A stretch of 64,000 nucleotides of DNA from Lentimicrobiaceae bacterium (GCA_023227965.1 JALOCA010000012.1:19696-83695), one strand, 5' to 3'; positions 18,228 through 26,181 are shown, counted from the first letter of the stretch. The notes: a model not told the origin generated them from the sequence alone. Program-made: numbers and translations.

Positions 18228-18815
18228 ATGGATAAAGAAAACGATGTAAAACTTATTGAAGGTTTACGTGAAAGAAACAATAAAACAATTAGCGATATCT
18301 ATAAAAATTATTTTCCACCCATTAAACAATACATTTTAGTAAATGGAGGAAGTGCTAATGATGCGGAAGATATTTTTCAGGAAGCAGTTGTAATTATTTA
18401 TACCAAACTTACAAGAGAATGTTTTACACTTACAAGTTCTTTTTTTACTTATTTGTATTCTATTTGCAAACATTTATGGTTACAGGAGTTATGGAAACGC
18501 AACAAAGTATCCCAAGCTGTATATGATAACAAAGAATTGTTTGATTATAATTCCTTGCCCATTGAAACAGAAAATATAATGGCAAGTATTGAAATAGAAA
18601 GGAATGCCATGATTCAAAAGCATTTTCTATTATTGGGTAAAGATTGTCAAAAAATTTTGCTTATGTCGGCAAACAACATGACACCGGGACAAATAACAGA
18701 AGAAATGCATTATGTAAGTGAAGAATATGCAAGATTGCGAAAGTTTAAATGCAAAGAAATATTAAAAAAATATATTTTAAGAGACCCAAATTTTGCTAAA
18801 ATTTTTGAAATATGA
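18228..18815 (+). CDS. ECF-type RNA polymerase sigma factor
   Basis: This 195-residue protein matches the sigma-70 extracytoplasmic-function layout. Region 2 is at about 25-95, with ANDAEDIFQEAVVIIYTKL as the core-binding helix and the W-L-Q-E-L-W-K-R region for -10 recognition. Region 4 is at about 130-185 with a helix-turn-helix (MTPGQITEEMHYVSEEYARL). It would direct RNA polymerase to a dedicated promoter set. Its stop overlaps the start of the membrane TPR gene by 4 bp (ATGA), the usual arrangement with a regulator of the sigma factor. Targets are unknown. Confidence 0.85.
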   Translation: MDKENDVKLIEGLRERNNKTISDIYKNYFPPIKQYILVNGGSANDAEDIFQEAVVIIYTKLTRECFTLTSSFFTYLYSICKHLWLQELWKRNKVSQAVYDNKELFDYNSLPIETENIMASIEIERNAMIQKHFLLLGKDCQKILLMSANNMTPGQITEEMHYVSEEYARLRKFKCKEILKKYILRDPNFAKIFEI

Positions 18816-19561
18816 TTCAAAAACAAGATTACTACCGGCTTCTCGAACATTATTTTAATAATAAAATGATGGGAAAAGAATTGGAATGGTTTGAAAAAGA
18901 GGTAAATAATGATAGAATGCTGGCACTTGATCTGCGACTTGAAAAACAAATTAACCAAGCATTAGTACAACAAGATATTATTGATTTAAGAAGCAAACTA
19001 CTGAAAGCAAGAGAGAAAAGTAGGCAAACCTTCAAATTAGCCTCAATACCTGTATTTGGCGATAAAAAATACATGGCAGCGGCTGCAGTTGGCATAATGC
19101 TGATGATGAGCGGTGGGTATTATCTTACTCATAACTATTTTTCGACCAAGGAAACTTTGTTTGAACAATACTTTACTGCCGAACCATACAGAGACACAAA
19201 ACGTTCTGACAGTCAGGTCGCTTCTGAAGGCATTGTTTATTATAACAATAAACAATACACCCAGGCATTAATTATTTTCGAAAAATTGCTCAAAAACAAC
19301 CCCCAAAATATCGCATTCCGCTTTTATTCCGGTATATCTTATATCGAAACAGGGAACCTTCCAAAAGCCATTTCCTATTTTCAAATGATTATCGAAAACG
19401 GGGATAATTTGTACATTGAACATGCCGAATGGTATCTCGGACTAAGCTATCTGAAAGCTGGAGATACAATAAAAGCCCAAAAGCTATTTGCTACAATTGC
19501 GTCGCATCCTTCGCATTATTTCAGAGAGCAAGCTGAAAAAATATTGAACAAAGCAGAATAG
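18812..19561 (+). CDS. Membrane TPR protein, possible anti-sigma partner
   Basis: This 249-residue protein has a cytoplasmic N-terminal region (about 1-85), rich in charged helices (YFNNKMMGKELEWFEKEV), a single membrane helix at about 89-106 (MAAAAVGIMLMMSGGYYL), and a periplasmic C-terminal half with about three tetratricopeptide repeats (from IVYYNNKQYTQALIIFEKLL on). The topology is that of an anti-sigma factor with a sensing TPR domain outside. Translational coupling to the sigma gene supports this. No zinc-binding HxxxCxxC motif is seen, so it is not a ZAS-type anti-sigma. Role is inferred. Confidence 0.7.
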   Translation: MIQKQDYYRLLEHYFNNKMMGKELEWFEKEVNNDRMLALDLRLEKQINQALVQQDIIDLRSKLLKAREKSRQTFKLASIPVFGDKKYMAAAAVGIMLMMSGGYYLTHNYFSTKETLFEQYFTAEPYRDTKRSDSQVASEGIVYYNNKQYTQALIIFEKLLKNNPQNIAFRFYSGISYIETGNLPKAISYFQMIIENGDNLYIEHAEWYLGLSYLKAGDTIKAQKLFATIASHPSHYFREQAEKILNKAE

Positions 19562-19694
19562 TTTTCTAATAAATACTTCAAACACATTACTTTTTTATAC
19601 CAGCACTATAGTCTTTGTGATTTACAAACCCAATCAAAATAGTTTTCCGTTGCAATTTTGTATGCAATAACATGGGATCGTAAATAATTATAAA

Positions 19695-19875
19695 TCTGAG
19701 TTAGCATAAGGTTGCAAACCATTTTTGTAATATTTCAGTATGTTACATTCCGCCGCAGGCGATGAATTATTGATCTCCTGACGGAGAACCCACAGAAATA
19801 AAAAACCTTTTCTATTGATATTAAAACCTTAACGGGTTAATAGTAAAACATATTTTATCCTGAACTCAGGTTATA
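19695..19875. repeat. Diverged intergenic repeat, copy 1
   Basis: Starts CTGAGTTAGCATAAGGTTGC and ends near the AACTCAGGTT segment. It shares ordered blocks with copy 2: GCATAAGGTTG, GTATGTTACATT, GCAGGCGAT, TTATTGATC, CTTTTCTATTGATA and CGGGTTAATAGTAAAACAT. No coding potential is seen. It resembles the degenerate dispersed intergenic repeats common in Bacteroidetes genomes. Confidence 0.65.
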
Positions 19876-19899
19876 AGTTTTATTATTACGATAATACCT

Positions 19900-20004
19900 T
19901 CCGCCATTACGATAATGCTTTCCGCCATTATGATGATTCTTTTCGCCATTTCGATGATTCTTTCCGCCGTTTCGATAATGCTTTCCGCCGTTTCGATGAT
20001 GTTT
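19900..20004. repeat. Five tandem 21-bp repeats
   Basis: Five head-to-tail 21-bp units begin at 19900, 19921, 19942, 19963 and 19984, each close to TCCGCCATTTCGATAATGCT plus T, with a partial unit before them. Changes are concentrated at a few positions (cca/ccg, tta/ttt, taat/tgat). The last unit runs into a hairpin with 20016-20028. Confidence 0.85.
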
Positions 20005-20028
20005 TTCGTTGATGGAAAGCATCATCAT
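19996..20028. repeat. Imperfect inverted repeat at the end of the 21-bp block
   Basis: GATGATGTTTTTC near 19996 and GGAAAGCATCATC near 20016-20028 pair at 11 of 13 positions around a short loop. It caps the tandem array. It may be a hairpin; no T-run follows. Confidence 0.45.
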
Positions 20029-20070
20029 AATACTGTCTATTGGGTTTTTATAAAGGTTTGGCTAAATAGT

Positions 20071-20300
20071 AACCTGAGCTGGCATAAGGTTGTAAACTAT
20101 TCCTGGAATATTTAAGTATGTTACATTTCGCTGCAGGCGATAAATGTTAATAGAATGTTGGTTTTTTATAAAAGATTGTCCGTAGGGCATTCATTATTGA
20201 TCTTCTGACAAAGAATCCACCAGAAATAAAAAATCTTTTCTATTGATAATAAAACCCTGACGGGTTAATAGTAAAACATGTTTTGTCCCGGGCTTAGGTT
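20071..20300. repeat. Diverged intergenic repeat, copy 2
   Basis: Starts CCTGAGCTGGCATAAGGTTG and follows the same order of blocks as copy 1, but carries about 48 extra bases in the middle (about 20140-20190), including a CCGTAGGGCATTC segment. The copies lie about 375 bp apart in direct orientation. Confidence 0.65.
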
Positions 20301-20489
20301 TTTAATTTATATTTAGGGATTAGGGAGTTGAGAGCTAAGGGTTGAAGAGTACAAATTTTAAAGTTTATCATCAAACATTCAAAATTCAACTTCGCACCTA
20401 ATAAAAGTAAGATTGTACCTGACAAATAATGAGCGAACAGGATAATTTTTCGTTTTTACTTCTTCACTTTTTATATCCTTTTTCTCCTT

Positions 20490-20525
20490 TGCAAAAAGAA
20501 AACCCCAGTGGGAACCAGGGTTTTC
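20490..20525 (-). terminator. Rho-independent terminator of eno
   Basis: GAAAACCC (20498-20505) and GGGTTTTC (20518-20525) form an 8-bp stem with a 12-nt loop. On the minus strand the stem is followed by TTCTTTTTG, 26 bp after the eno stop codon. Confidence 0.75.
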
Positions 20526-20550
20526 GGAAAAACGTACTCTGTTAAAGCTT

Positions 20551-21840
20551 TTATTTTGCATATTTAAAATTCATGCCGAGGTAGTGAGCGCTGTTTCCCA
20601 GCATTTCTTCAATACGGAGTAATTGATTATACTTGGCAATACGGTCAGTACGACTGGCAGATCCGGTTTTAATCAATCCTGTATTTAAAGCTACAGCAAG
20701 GTCAGCAATGGTAGTATCTTCTGTTTCGCCTGAGCGATGACTCATAACGGCAGTATAAGAATTACGATAAGCCAAATTAACGGCGTCAATGGTTTCAGTA
20801 AGGGTTCCAATCTGGTTTACCTTAATCAGGATAGAATTGGCAACTTTTCTATCAATACCCTGTTGCAGACGTAATACATTCGTTACAAATAAATCGTCGC
20901 CCACCAGTTGAATTTTATTGCCTAACATATCTGTCAGAAGTTTCCATCCGTCCCAGTCGTCTTCAGCCATTCCGTCTTCGATAGAGATGATAGGGTATTT
21001 ATCTATCCAGTTTTTCCAATAGTCTACCATTTGAGCAGGTGTTAATTTATCACCTGTTGATTTGTGAAGATGGTACACATTTTCTTCAGGAATGTAATAT
21101 TCGGAAGAAGCGGGGTCAAGGGCGATACAAACATCTATACCGGGTTTGTATCCGGCTTTTTCGATGGCTTGTAGGATAACTGTAACGGCTTCTTCATTCG
21201 ATTTAAGATTGGGGGCAAAACCACCTTCATCGCCTACGTTGGTTGAATAACCAAGTTTTTTTAATACAGATTTTAGATTATGGAATACTTCAGCGCCCAT
21301 ACGAATGGCTTCGCTAAATGAATTTGCACCTATGGGCATAATCATGAACTCCTGAAAATCTATACTATTATCAGCATGAGAACCTCCGTTAAGGATGTTC
21401 ATCATGGGAATAGGAAGCGTATTGGCATTGGTTCCGCCAATATAACGGTAAAGAGGCTGGGCGGTATGTTGTGCTGCAGCATGGGCTACGGCTAAAGAAA
21501 CACCGAGGATGGCATTGGCTCCGATGTTTCCTTTGTTGGCAGTACCGTCAATTTCAATCATCCGGCGATCAATTTCATTCTGGTCAGTAATGTAATAGCC
21601 TTTGAGTTCTTCGGCAAGAGTTTTGTTTACGTTTTGAACGGCTTTTAGCACGCTTTTTCCGAGGTAATAGCTATTATCGCCATCACGTAGTTCAACGGCT
21701 TCGTGTACTCCGGTGGAGGCACCGGAAGGAACAGCAGCTCTGCCTACGATGCCGGAATCAGTCATAACATCCACTTCAATAGTGGGGTTGCCGCGTGAGT
21801 CAAGTATCTGGCGGGCATAAATGTTTGCAATAGTGCTCAT
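20551..21840 (-). CDS. eno: Enolase
   Basis: This 429-residue enzyme interconverts 2-phosphoglycerate and phosphoenolpyruvate in the cytoplasm. Clear family motifs are SGASTGVHEAVELRDGD (substrate loop), NGGSHADNSIDFQEFMI, metal ligands in IALDPASSEY, SIEDGMAEDDWDGW and QLVGDDLFVTN, the catalytic lysine in ILIKVNQIGTLTET, and MSHRSGETEDTTIADLAVA. Length is normal. It is the last gene of the minus-strand ribosomal run, 85 bp after rplQ and beyond a terminator. I see no TAnnTTTG box in that gap, so expression may depend on read-through or a non-canonical promoter. Confidence 0.98.
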   Translation of the reverse strand: MSTIANIYARQILDSRGNPTIEVDVMTDSGIVGRAAVPSGASTGVHEAVELRDGDNSYYLGKSVLKAVQNVNKTLAEELKGYYITDQNEIDRRMIEIDGTANKGNIGANAILGVSLAVAHAAAQHTAQPLYRYIGGTNANTLPIPMMNILNGGSHADNSIDFQEFMIMPIGANSFSEAIRMGAEVFHNLKSVLKKLGYSTNVGDEGGFAPNLKSNEEAVTVILQAIEKAGYKPGIDVCIALDPASSEYYIPEENVYHLHKSTGDKLTPAQMVDYWKNWIDKYPIISIEDGMAEDDWDGWKLLTDMLGNKIQLVGDDLFVTNVLRLQQGIDRKVANSILIKVNQIGTLTETIDAVNLAYRNSYTAVMSHRSGETEDTTIADLAVALNTGLIKTGSASRTDRIAKYNQLLRIEEMLGNSAHYLGMNFKYAK

Positions 21841-21869
21841 AATCTTTTTTTAATTAATGTTTATTAAAA

Positions 21870-21902
21870 TAAAAAAGGATAAAGTGCTGCGACACTTTAT
21901 CC
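21870..21902 (-). terminator. Rho-independent terminator after rplQ
   Basis: GGATAAAGTG (21877-21886) and CACTTTATCC (21893-21902) form a perfect 10-bp stem with a 6-nt loop. On the minus strand a TTTTTTATTTT run follows. It closes the ribosomal operon between rplQ and eno. Confidence 0.9.
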
Positions 21903-21925
21903 CTGTATGTTCTATTTTTTTAACT

Positions 21926-22480
21926 CTATTCCTTTTCGCTATTATCGGTAGTAGTATCTGTCATCGGTTCGTCTGCTTGCGTTGCAGGTTTGGGTTCAGC
22001 AACGGGTTTAGCAATTTTGGCAGCAGGTTTTCCGGTTTGGGTTTCAGTGGTTTTTTTCTTTCCACTTCCACGACGGCGGGTAGTTTTTGTTTTCTTTTCT
22101 TCCTTGGTACCGAGGAGAATTTCGTTGTAGTCAACCAGTTCCATCATGCACATAGAAGCATTATCGCCGAGGCGGTTTCCAGTTTTAAGAATACGGGTAT
22201 ACCCTCCGGGGCGGTTGGCAATTTTCAGTGAAATATTTCTAAAAAGTTCCGAAACGGCTTCTTTGTTTTGCAAATAGCTGAAAACGATACGACGTGAATG
22301 TGTAGAATCATCTTTTCCACGGGTAAGCAGAGGCTCAACATACGGACGCAACGCTTTGGCTTTAGCAAGAGTGGTATATATTCGTTTATGTAAAATAAGC
22401 GACGATGCCATGTTAGAGAGCATGGCTTTACGGTGAGTACTCGTACGACCTAAGTGGTTTACTTTATTTTGGTGTCTCAT
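21926..22480 (-). CDS. rplQ: 50S ribosomal protein L17 with C-terminal extension
   Basis: The first 120 or so of 184 residues are L17: the opening HLGRTSTHRKAMLSNMASSL, then KRIYTTLAKAKALRPYVEPL and NRLGDNASMCMMELV. L17 binds 23S rRNA near the exit tunnel. The last 60 residues are a low-complexity tail, first Lys/Arg-rich, then Pro/Ala/Thr-rich and acidic at the end, an extension often seen in Bacteroidetes L17. The gap to rpoA is 5 bp, as usual for the alpha operon end. Confidence 0.97.
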   Translation of the reverse strand: MRHQNKVNHLGRTSTHRKAMLSNMASSLILHKRIYTTLAKAKALRPYVEPLLTRGKDDSTHSRRIVFSYLQNKEAVSELFRNISLKIANRPGGYTRILKTGNRLGDNASMCMMELVDYNEILLGTKEEKKTKTTRRRGSGKKKTTETQTGKPAAKIAKPVAEPKPATQADEPMTDTTTDNSEKE

Positions 22481-22485
22481 TTCAA

Positions 22486-23478
22486 TTAATCCTTATCTAA
22501 TTTATACTTTGCAACATTTATTCCAAATTCAAGATTTTTTGCTCTTACAAGGTCTTCCAGTTCGGTAAGGGATTTTTTTCCGAAGTTGCGGAATTTAAGC
22601 AAATCGTTTTTGTTAAAGGCTACCAGCTCGCCCAGAGTTTCCACGTCGGCAGCTTTCAGACAATTTAGTGCACGAACCGATAAATCGAGATCAACTAACT
22701 TGGTTTTCAACAACTGACGGATGTGAAGTGTGTTTTCGTCGAACTCTTCCGTAACGGCTTTTTCTTCTACATCAATAGTTATTTTTTCGTCAGAAAAAAG
22801 CATAAAGTGTTGAATAAGTATTTTAGCGGCTTCTTTCAGTGCATCCTTAGGAGCAACAGAACCATCGGTACTAATTTCGAACACTAATTTTTCGTAATCG
22901 GTTTTTTGTTCTACGCGGAAATTTTCAATCACATACTTTACATTAACAATGGGTGTATGGATAGAATCAATGGCAATAGTACCTATGGGTGCATTAAGAA
23001 TTTTGTTTTCTTCTGCCGGTACATATCCTCTGCCCTTATCAATGGTAATTTCCATGATGAGTTTCACGGTATTTTCCATGTTGCAAATAATCAGGTCAGG
23101 GTTCAGCACCTGGAATACTGACATGTATTTATTGATGTCGCCTGCTGTAAAAGCAGTTTGTCCGCCTACTACTATGCGTACTTTTTCGGAGGTTTCCGAC
23201 TCAAGCAATTTTTTAAAGCGGATTTGCTTCAGGTTGAGTATAATATCTGTAACATCCTGAACAACGCCTTTAACGGATGAAAATTCGTGTTCAACACCTT
23301 CGATTTTTACAGATGTAATGGCATACCCCTCGAGAGAAGATAACAGAATACGGCGCAGCGAATTACCAATAGTAATTCCGAAACCGGGTTCCAGCGGACG
23401 AAATTCAAATATTCCTTTGTATTCGTCTGCTTCTAACATGATCACCTTTTCAGGTTTTTGAAATGCTAAGATTGCCAT
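22486..23478 (-). CDS. rpoA: DNA-directed RNA polymerase subunit alpha
   Basis: This 330-residue subunit has the N-terminal dimerisation domain (FEFRPLEPGFGITIGNSLRR and LLSSLEGYAITSVKIEGV, about 24-60) that assembles beta and beta', and the C-terminal domain (about 245-325) with two helix-hairpin-helix elements (LNCLKAADVETLGELVAF and LLKFRNFGKKSLTELEDLV) that contact DNA and activators. Length is normal. It is placed between rpsD and rplQ as in most bacteria. Confidence 0.99.
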   Translation of the reverse strand: MAILAFQKPEKVIMLEADEYKGIFEFRPLEPGFGITIGNSLRRILLSSLEGYAITSVKIEGVEHEFSSVKGVVQDVTDIILNLKQIRFKKLLESETSEKVRIVVGGQTAFTAGDINKYMSVFQVLNPDLIICNMENTVKLIMEITIDKGRGYVPAEENKILNAPIGTIAIDSIHTPIVNVKYVIENFRVEQKTDYEKLVFEISTDGSVAPKDALKEAAKILIQHFMLFSDEKITIDVEEKAVTEEFDENTLHIRQLLKTKLVDLDLSVRALNCLKAADVETLGELVAFNKNDLLKFRNFGKKSLTELEDLVRAKNLEFGINVAKYKLDKD

Positions 23479-23516
23479 AGTGATCTTTTTATTAATGAGG
23501 AAGGTTAATGTGTGGA

Positions 23517-24122
23517 TTATTTCGAATACAATTCGACGATAAGTTGTTCTTTTATGTTTTCAGGAATATCCTGACGTTCGGGGTAGCTCATGAATTTACC
23601 AGTCATTAAAGCGCCGTCCCATTCGAGCCAAGGGTAACGGTTACCGCGTGAAGCCAATGAGTTAACAATAGCTTCGAGGGATTTTGATTTTTCACGTATG
23701 CTTACAATATCTCCGGGACGCAGTTGCATCGAGGGAATATTGAGTACTTTGCCATTCACCTGAATGTGGCAGTGTCCTACCAGTTGACGAGCTGCAGAAC
23801 GAGTGGGGGCTATTCCTAAACGGTATACTACATTGTCGAGCCGTGATTCAATAAGTTGCAGCAAAACTTCCCCAGTGATTCCTTTTTTCCCGGTTGCCTG
23901 GTGAAAAATATTTTTAAACTGACGTTCGAGAATGCCGTATGTATATTTAGCTTTTTGTTTTTCTTGTAATTGTACACCATATTCCGAAGGTTTTCTCCGG
24001 CGTTTTGAAGCACCGTGCATTCCAGGAGGATAATTTTTCTTTTCGTATGTTTTATCGGGTCCGAAAATCGGATCTCTGAATTTACGTGCAATTTTGGTTT
24101 TGGGACCAGTGTATCTTGCCAT
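23517..24122 (-). CDS. rpsD: 30S ribosomal protein S4
   Basis: This 201-residue primary 16S rRNA-binding protein starts MARYTGPKTKIARKFRDPIF and has the S4 RNA-binding domain around residues 90-155 (ESRLDNVVYRLGIAPTRSAA, VNGKVLNIPSMQLRPGD). It lacks the zinc-binding cysteines found in some S4 proteins. S4 often represses its own operon in other bacteria; no such site was identified here. The 69-bp gap to rpsK is the largest inside the cluster. Confidence 0.98.
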   Translation of the reverse strand: MARYTGPKTKIARKFRDPIFGPDKTYEKKNYPPGMHGASKRRRKPSEYGVQLQEKQKAKYTYGILERQFKNIFHQATGKKGITGEVLLQLIESRLDNVVYRLGIAPTRSAARQLVGHCHIQVNGKVLNIPSMQLRPGDIVSIREKSKSLEAIVNSLASRGNRYPWLEWDGALMTGKFMSYPERQDIPENIKEQLIVELYSK

Positions 24123-24191
24123 TTTTTACAATTTTGGATTTTGAAATTTTTTAACTGACAATTCAGCATTTTAAATTTAATATTTTTTTTA

Positions 24192-24581
24192 TTAAACCCT
24201 TCTGCGTTTGGGCGGGCGGCATCCGTTATGCGGTACCGGGGTAACGTCAATAATTTCCATTACTTCAATACCTCCGGAATGTATGGTACGGATGGCGGAT
24301 TCTCTGCCAGCACCGGGTCCCTTTACGTACACTTTTACTTTACGTAAACCCATGTCGTAAGCTACTTTAGAACAATCCTGCGAAGCCATTTGGGCGGCAT
24401 AAGGGGTATTTTTTTTCGATCCTTTGAAACCCATTTTCCCTGCCGATGACCAGGAAATAACCTGCCCGGCATTGTTGGTCAACGATATAATAATGTTATT
24501 AAAGGATGCAAATACGTATGCTTTGCCTATAGGGTCAACTTTAACAACTTTCTTTTTTGATGTTTTAGCAACTTTTGCCAT
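24192..24581 (-). CDS. rpsK: 30S ribosomal protein S11
   Basis: This 129-residue protein has the S11 core FASFNNIIISLTNNAGQVIS, SSAGKMGFKGSKKNTPYAAQ and the C-terminal DVTPVPHNGCRPPKRRRV, the last being a near-invariant signature. S11 shapes the platform of the small subunit and lies close to the mRNA exit. The N-terminal dozen residues are Lys-rich. It is 38 bp after rpsM. Confidence 0.98.
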   Translation of the reverse strand: MAKVAKTSKKKVVKVDPIGKAYVFASFNNIIISLTNNAGQVISWSSAGKMGFKGSKKNTPYAAQMASQDCSKVAYDMGLRKVKVYVKGPGAGRESAIRTIHSGGIEVMEIIDVTPVPHNGCRPPKRRRV

Positions 24582-24619
24582 ATTAAAATATATTCTTTTA
24601 AAATAATTACGATATTTTA

Positions 24620-25003
24620 TTAACCTTTGCTGGGTGCTTTTTTCTTATTGGCAATGGTTTTCTTCCTTCCTTTGCGGGTACGGGCATTGTTTTTTGTACT
24701 TTGTCCTCGTAGGGGTAAGCCCACACGATGGCGGATACCGCGGTAGCAACCGATATCCATCAGTCGTTTGATGTTCATCTGTACTTCAGAGCGCAATGCA
24801 CCTTCTACTTTATACTTATCGCCGATGATGGTACGAATTTTATTCTGTTCTTCATCGTTCCAGTCCTGTACTTTTTTATTCCAGTCAACACCGGCTTCGG
24901 TTAATATTTTTTGGGCAGTATTTCTGCCTATTCCGAAGATATAGGTTAAACCTATTTCTCCTCTTTTATTCTTGGGTAAATCAATACCTGCAATACGTGC
25001 CAT
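24620..25003 (-). CDS. rpsM: 30S ribosomal protein S13
   Basis: This 127-residue protein starts MARIAGIDLPKNKRGEIGLT and contains the helix-hairpin-helix IFGIGRNTAQKILTEAGVDW, the conserved CYRGIRHRVGLPLRGQSTK and the basic C-terminal tail (NARTRKGRKKT) that reaches the P-site tRNA. S13 sits in the head of the small subunit and contacts L5. Length is normal. Confidence 0.98.
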   Translation of the reverse strand: MARIAGIDLPKNKRGEIGLTYIFGIGRNTAQKILTEAGVDWNKKVQDWNDEEQNKIRTIIGDKYKVEGALRSEVQMNIKRLMDIGCYRGIRHRVGLPLRGQSTKNNARTRKGRKKTIANKKKAPSKG

Positions 25004-25023
25004 ATATGATTAAAATTTTATTG

Positions 25024-25140
25024 TTATCCCTGTCTTTGTTTGAATTTAGGATTAGCTTTGTTAATAACATATAACCTGCCTTTTCTCCTTACGATTTTGC
25101 ATTCGGGAGTACGTTTTTTTATGGATGCTCTTACTTTCAT
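25024..25140 (-). CDS. rpmJ: 50S ribosomal protein L36 (zinc-free type)
   Basis: A 38-codon frame on the minus strand reads MKVRASIKKRTPECKIVRRK and ends KFKQRQG. This is L36, placed between infA and rpsM as expected. Of the usual CxxC...C...H zinc ligands only one Cys remains (T, C, N and F at the four places), so it is the zinc-free form. It is too short for many gene callers. Gap to rpsM is 20 bp. Confidence 0.95.
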   Translation of the reverse strand: MKVRASIKKRTPECKIVRRKGRLYVINKANPKFKQRQG

Positions 25141-25181
25141 TGTTTGTTATATTTCATAATGTTAGCAAAAATACTTCTTTT

Positions 25182-25400
25182 TTATTTGTAACGGAAAGTT
25201 ATTCTTCCCTTGGTAAGGTCATAAGGCGACATTTCCAGTTTTACTTTATCTCCAGGCAAAATTTTAATGTAGTGCATACGCATTTTGCCCGAAATGTGTG
25301 CAATAATGATGTGCCCGTTTTCCAATTCTACCCTGAACATGGCATTGCCCAATGATTCGATAACAGTTCCATCTTGTTCTATTGATGTTTGCTTTGCCAT
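25182..25400 (-). CDS. infA: Translation initiation factor IF-1
   Basis: This 72-residue protein is IF-1, an OB-fold that occupies the A site of the small subunit during initiation. It shows IEQDGTVIESLGNAMFRVEL, GHIIIAHISGKMRMHYIKIL, PGDKVKLEMSPYDLTKGRI and the ending TFRYK, all near-universal. It starts 4 bp after map, so the two are translated in close linkage. Confidence 0.98.
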   Translation of the reverse strand: MAKQTSIEQDGTVIESLGNAMFRVELENGHIIIAHISGKMRMHYIKILPGDKVKLEMSPYDLTKGRITFRYK

Positions 25401-25404
25401 TATT

Positions 25405-26181
25405 TTAGTTTTTTCTTACAATTTCCTCAATAAAACTGAAAGTTGACAATACTTCTGCTTTTTCTTTACGTATTGCTACCACATGTTCGAAATGGGCTGA
25501 GGGTAATCCGTCTTTAGTTCTCACGGTCCATCCGTCGCGGTTTTGTACTACATGGTATTTTCCCAAGTTAATCATAGGTTCAATGCAAATGACCATTCCC
25601 TGCTGCAGTTTGGTTCCTGTTCCTCTTTTACCGTAATTGGGTACTTCCGGTTTTTCGTGGAGGTGCTTGCCCAATCCGTGTCCAACCAAGTCGCGAACCA
25701 CTGAATATCCGTGCTTTTCAACATAGTTTTGGATTTCAAAACCGATATCGCCTACTCGTTTGCCATCAATGGCTACTGCTATTCCTTTGTACAACGATTC
25801 GAGTGTATGGATCATTAATTCCTGCACCCTTTCGCTTACGTTTCCTACGGCAAAAGTATAGGCAGAATCGCCATAAAAACCATTTTTATAAGTACCGCAA
25901 TCCACCGAAACGATATCTCCTTCATAAAGAACTTTTTCGCCAGGTATGCCGTGTACCACCTCATCGTTAACCGAAATGCACAGGGTGGCAGGGTAATTAT
26001 TGTACCCTTTAAATCCCGGTACAGCTCCGTTGTCACGGATATATGTTTCGGCAACCTTGTCGAGTTCAATGGTTTTTATTCCCGGTTTGATTATTCGGGC
26101 TACTTCAGCAAGGGTTTTACCAACAAGTAAAGAACTCTCTTTTATTAATTCTATTTCTTCGTCGCTTTTAAAACTAATCAT
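25405..26181 (-). CDS. map: Type I methionine aminopeptidase
   Basis: This 258-residue metalloprotease removes N-terminal Met from new proteins. Metal ligands are in VSVDCGTYKNGFYGDSAY (two Asp), GHGLGKHLHEKPEVPNY (His), CIEPMINLG (Glu) and SAHFEHVVAI (Glu). The frame is open to 26214, but the ATG at 26181 (MISFKSDEEIELIKESS) matches the family start and avoids overlap with secY. Placement between secY and infA is standard. Confidence 0.97.
   Translation of the reverse strand: MISFKSDEEIELIKESSLLVGKTLAEVARIIKPGIKTIELDKVAETYIRDNGAVPGFKGYNNYPATLCISVNDEVVHGIPGEKVLYEGDIVSVDCGTYKNGFYGDSAYTFAVGNVSERVQELMIHTLESLYKGIAVAIDGKRVGDIGFEIQNYVEKHGYSVVRDLVGHGLGKHLHEKPEVPNYGKRGTGTKLQQGMVICIEPMINLGKYHVVQNRDGWTVRTKDGLPSAHFEHVVAIRKEKAEVLSTFSFIEEIVRKN

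Larger units (their letters stand above)
19562..20550. other. Repeat-rich intergenic region
   Basis: About 990 bp without a convincing gene. It holds two diverged copies of a longer repeat (19695-19875 and 20071-20300) around a block of 21-bp tandem units (19900-20004). A short open frame at 19915-20115 is produced by the 21-bp periodicity and does not look real. The eno terminator lies at the right end. Confidence 0.7.

Noticed and set aside
19915..20115. Short open frame with repeated SAISMIL-type heptads
   Set aside because: The 7-residue periodicity comes from the 21-bp DNA repeats; there is no promoter or conserved ending, so it is not taken as a gene.
21857..22231. Plus-strand frame opposite the rplQ tail
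   Set aside because: It is produced by the low-complexity antisense of the L17 extension and the terminator.
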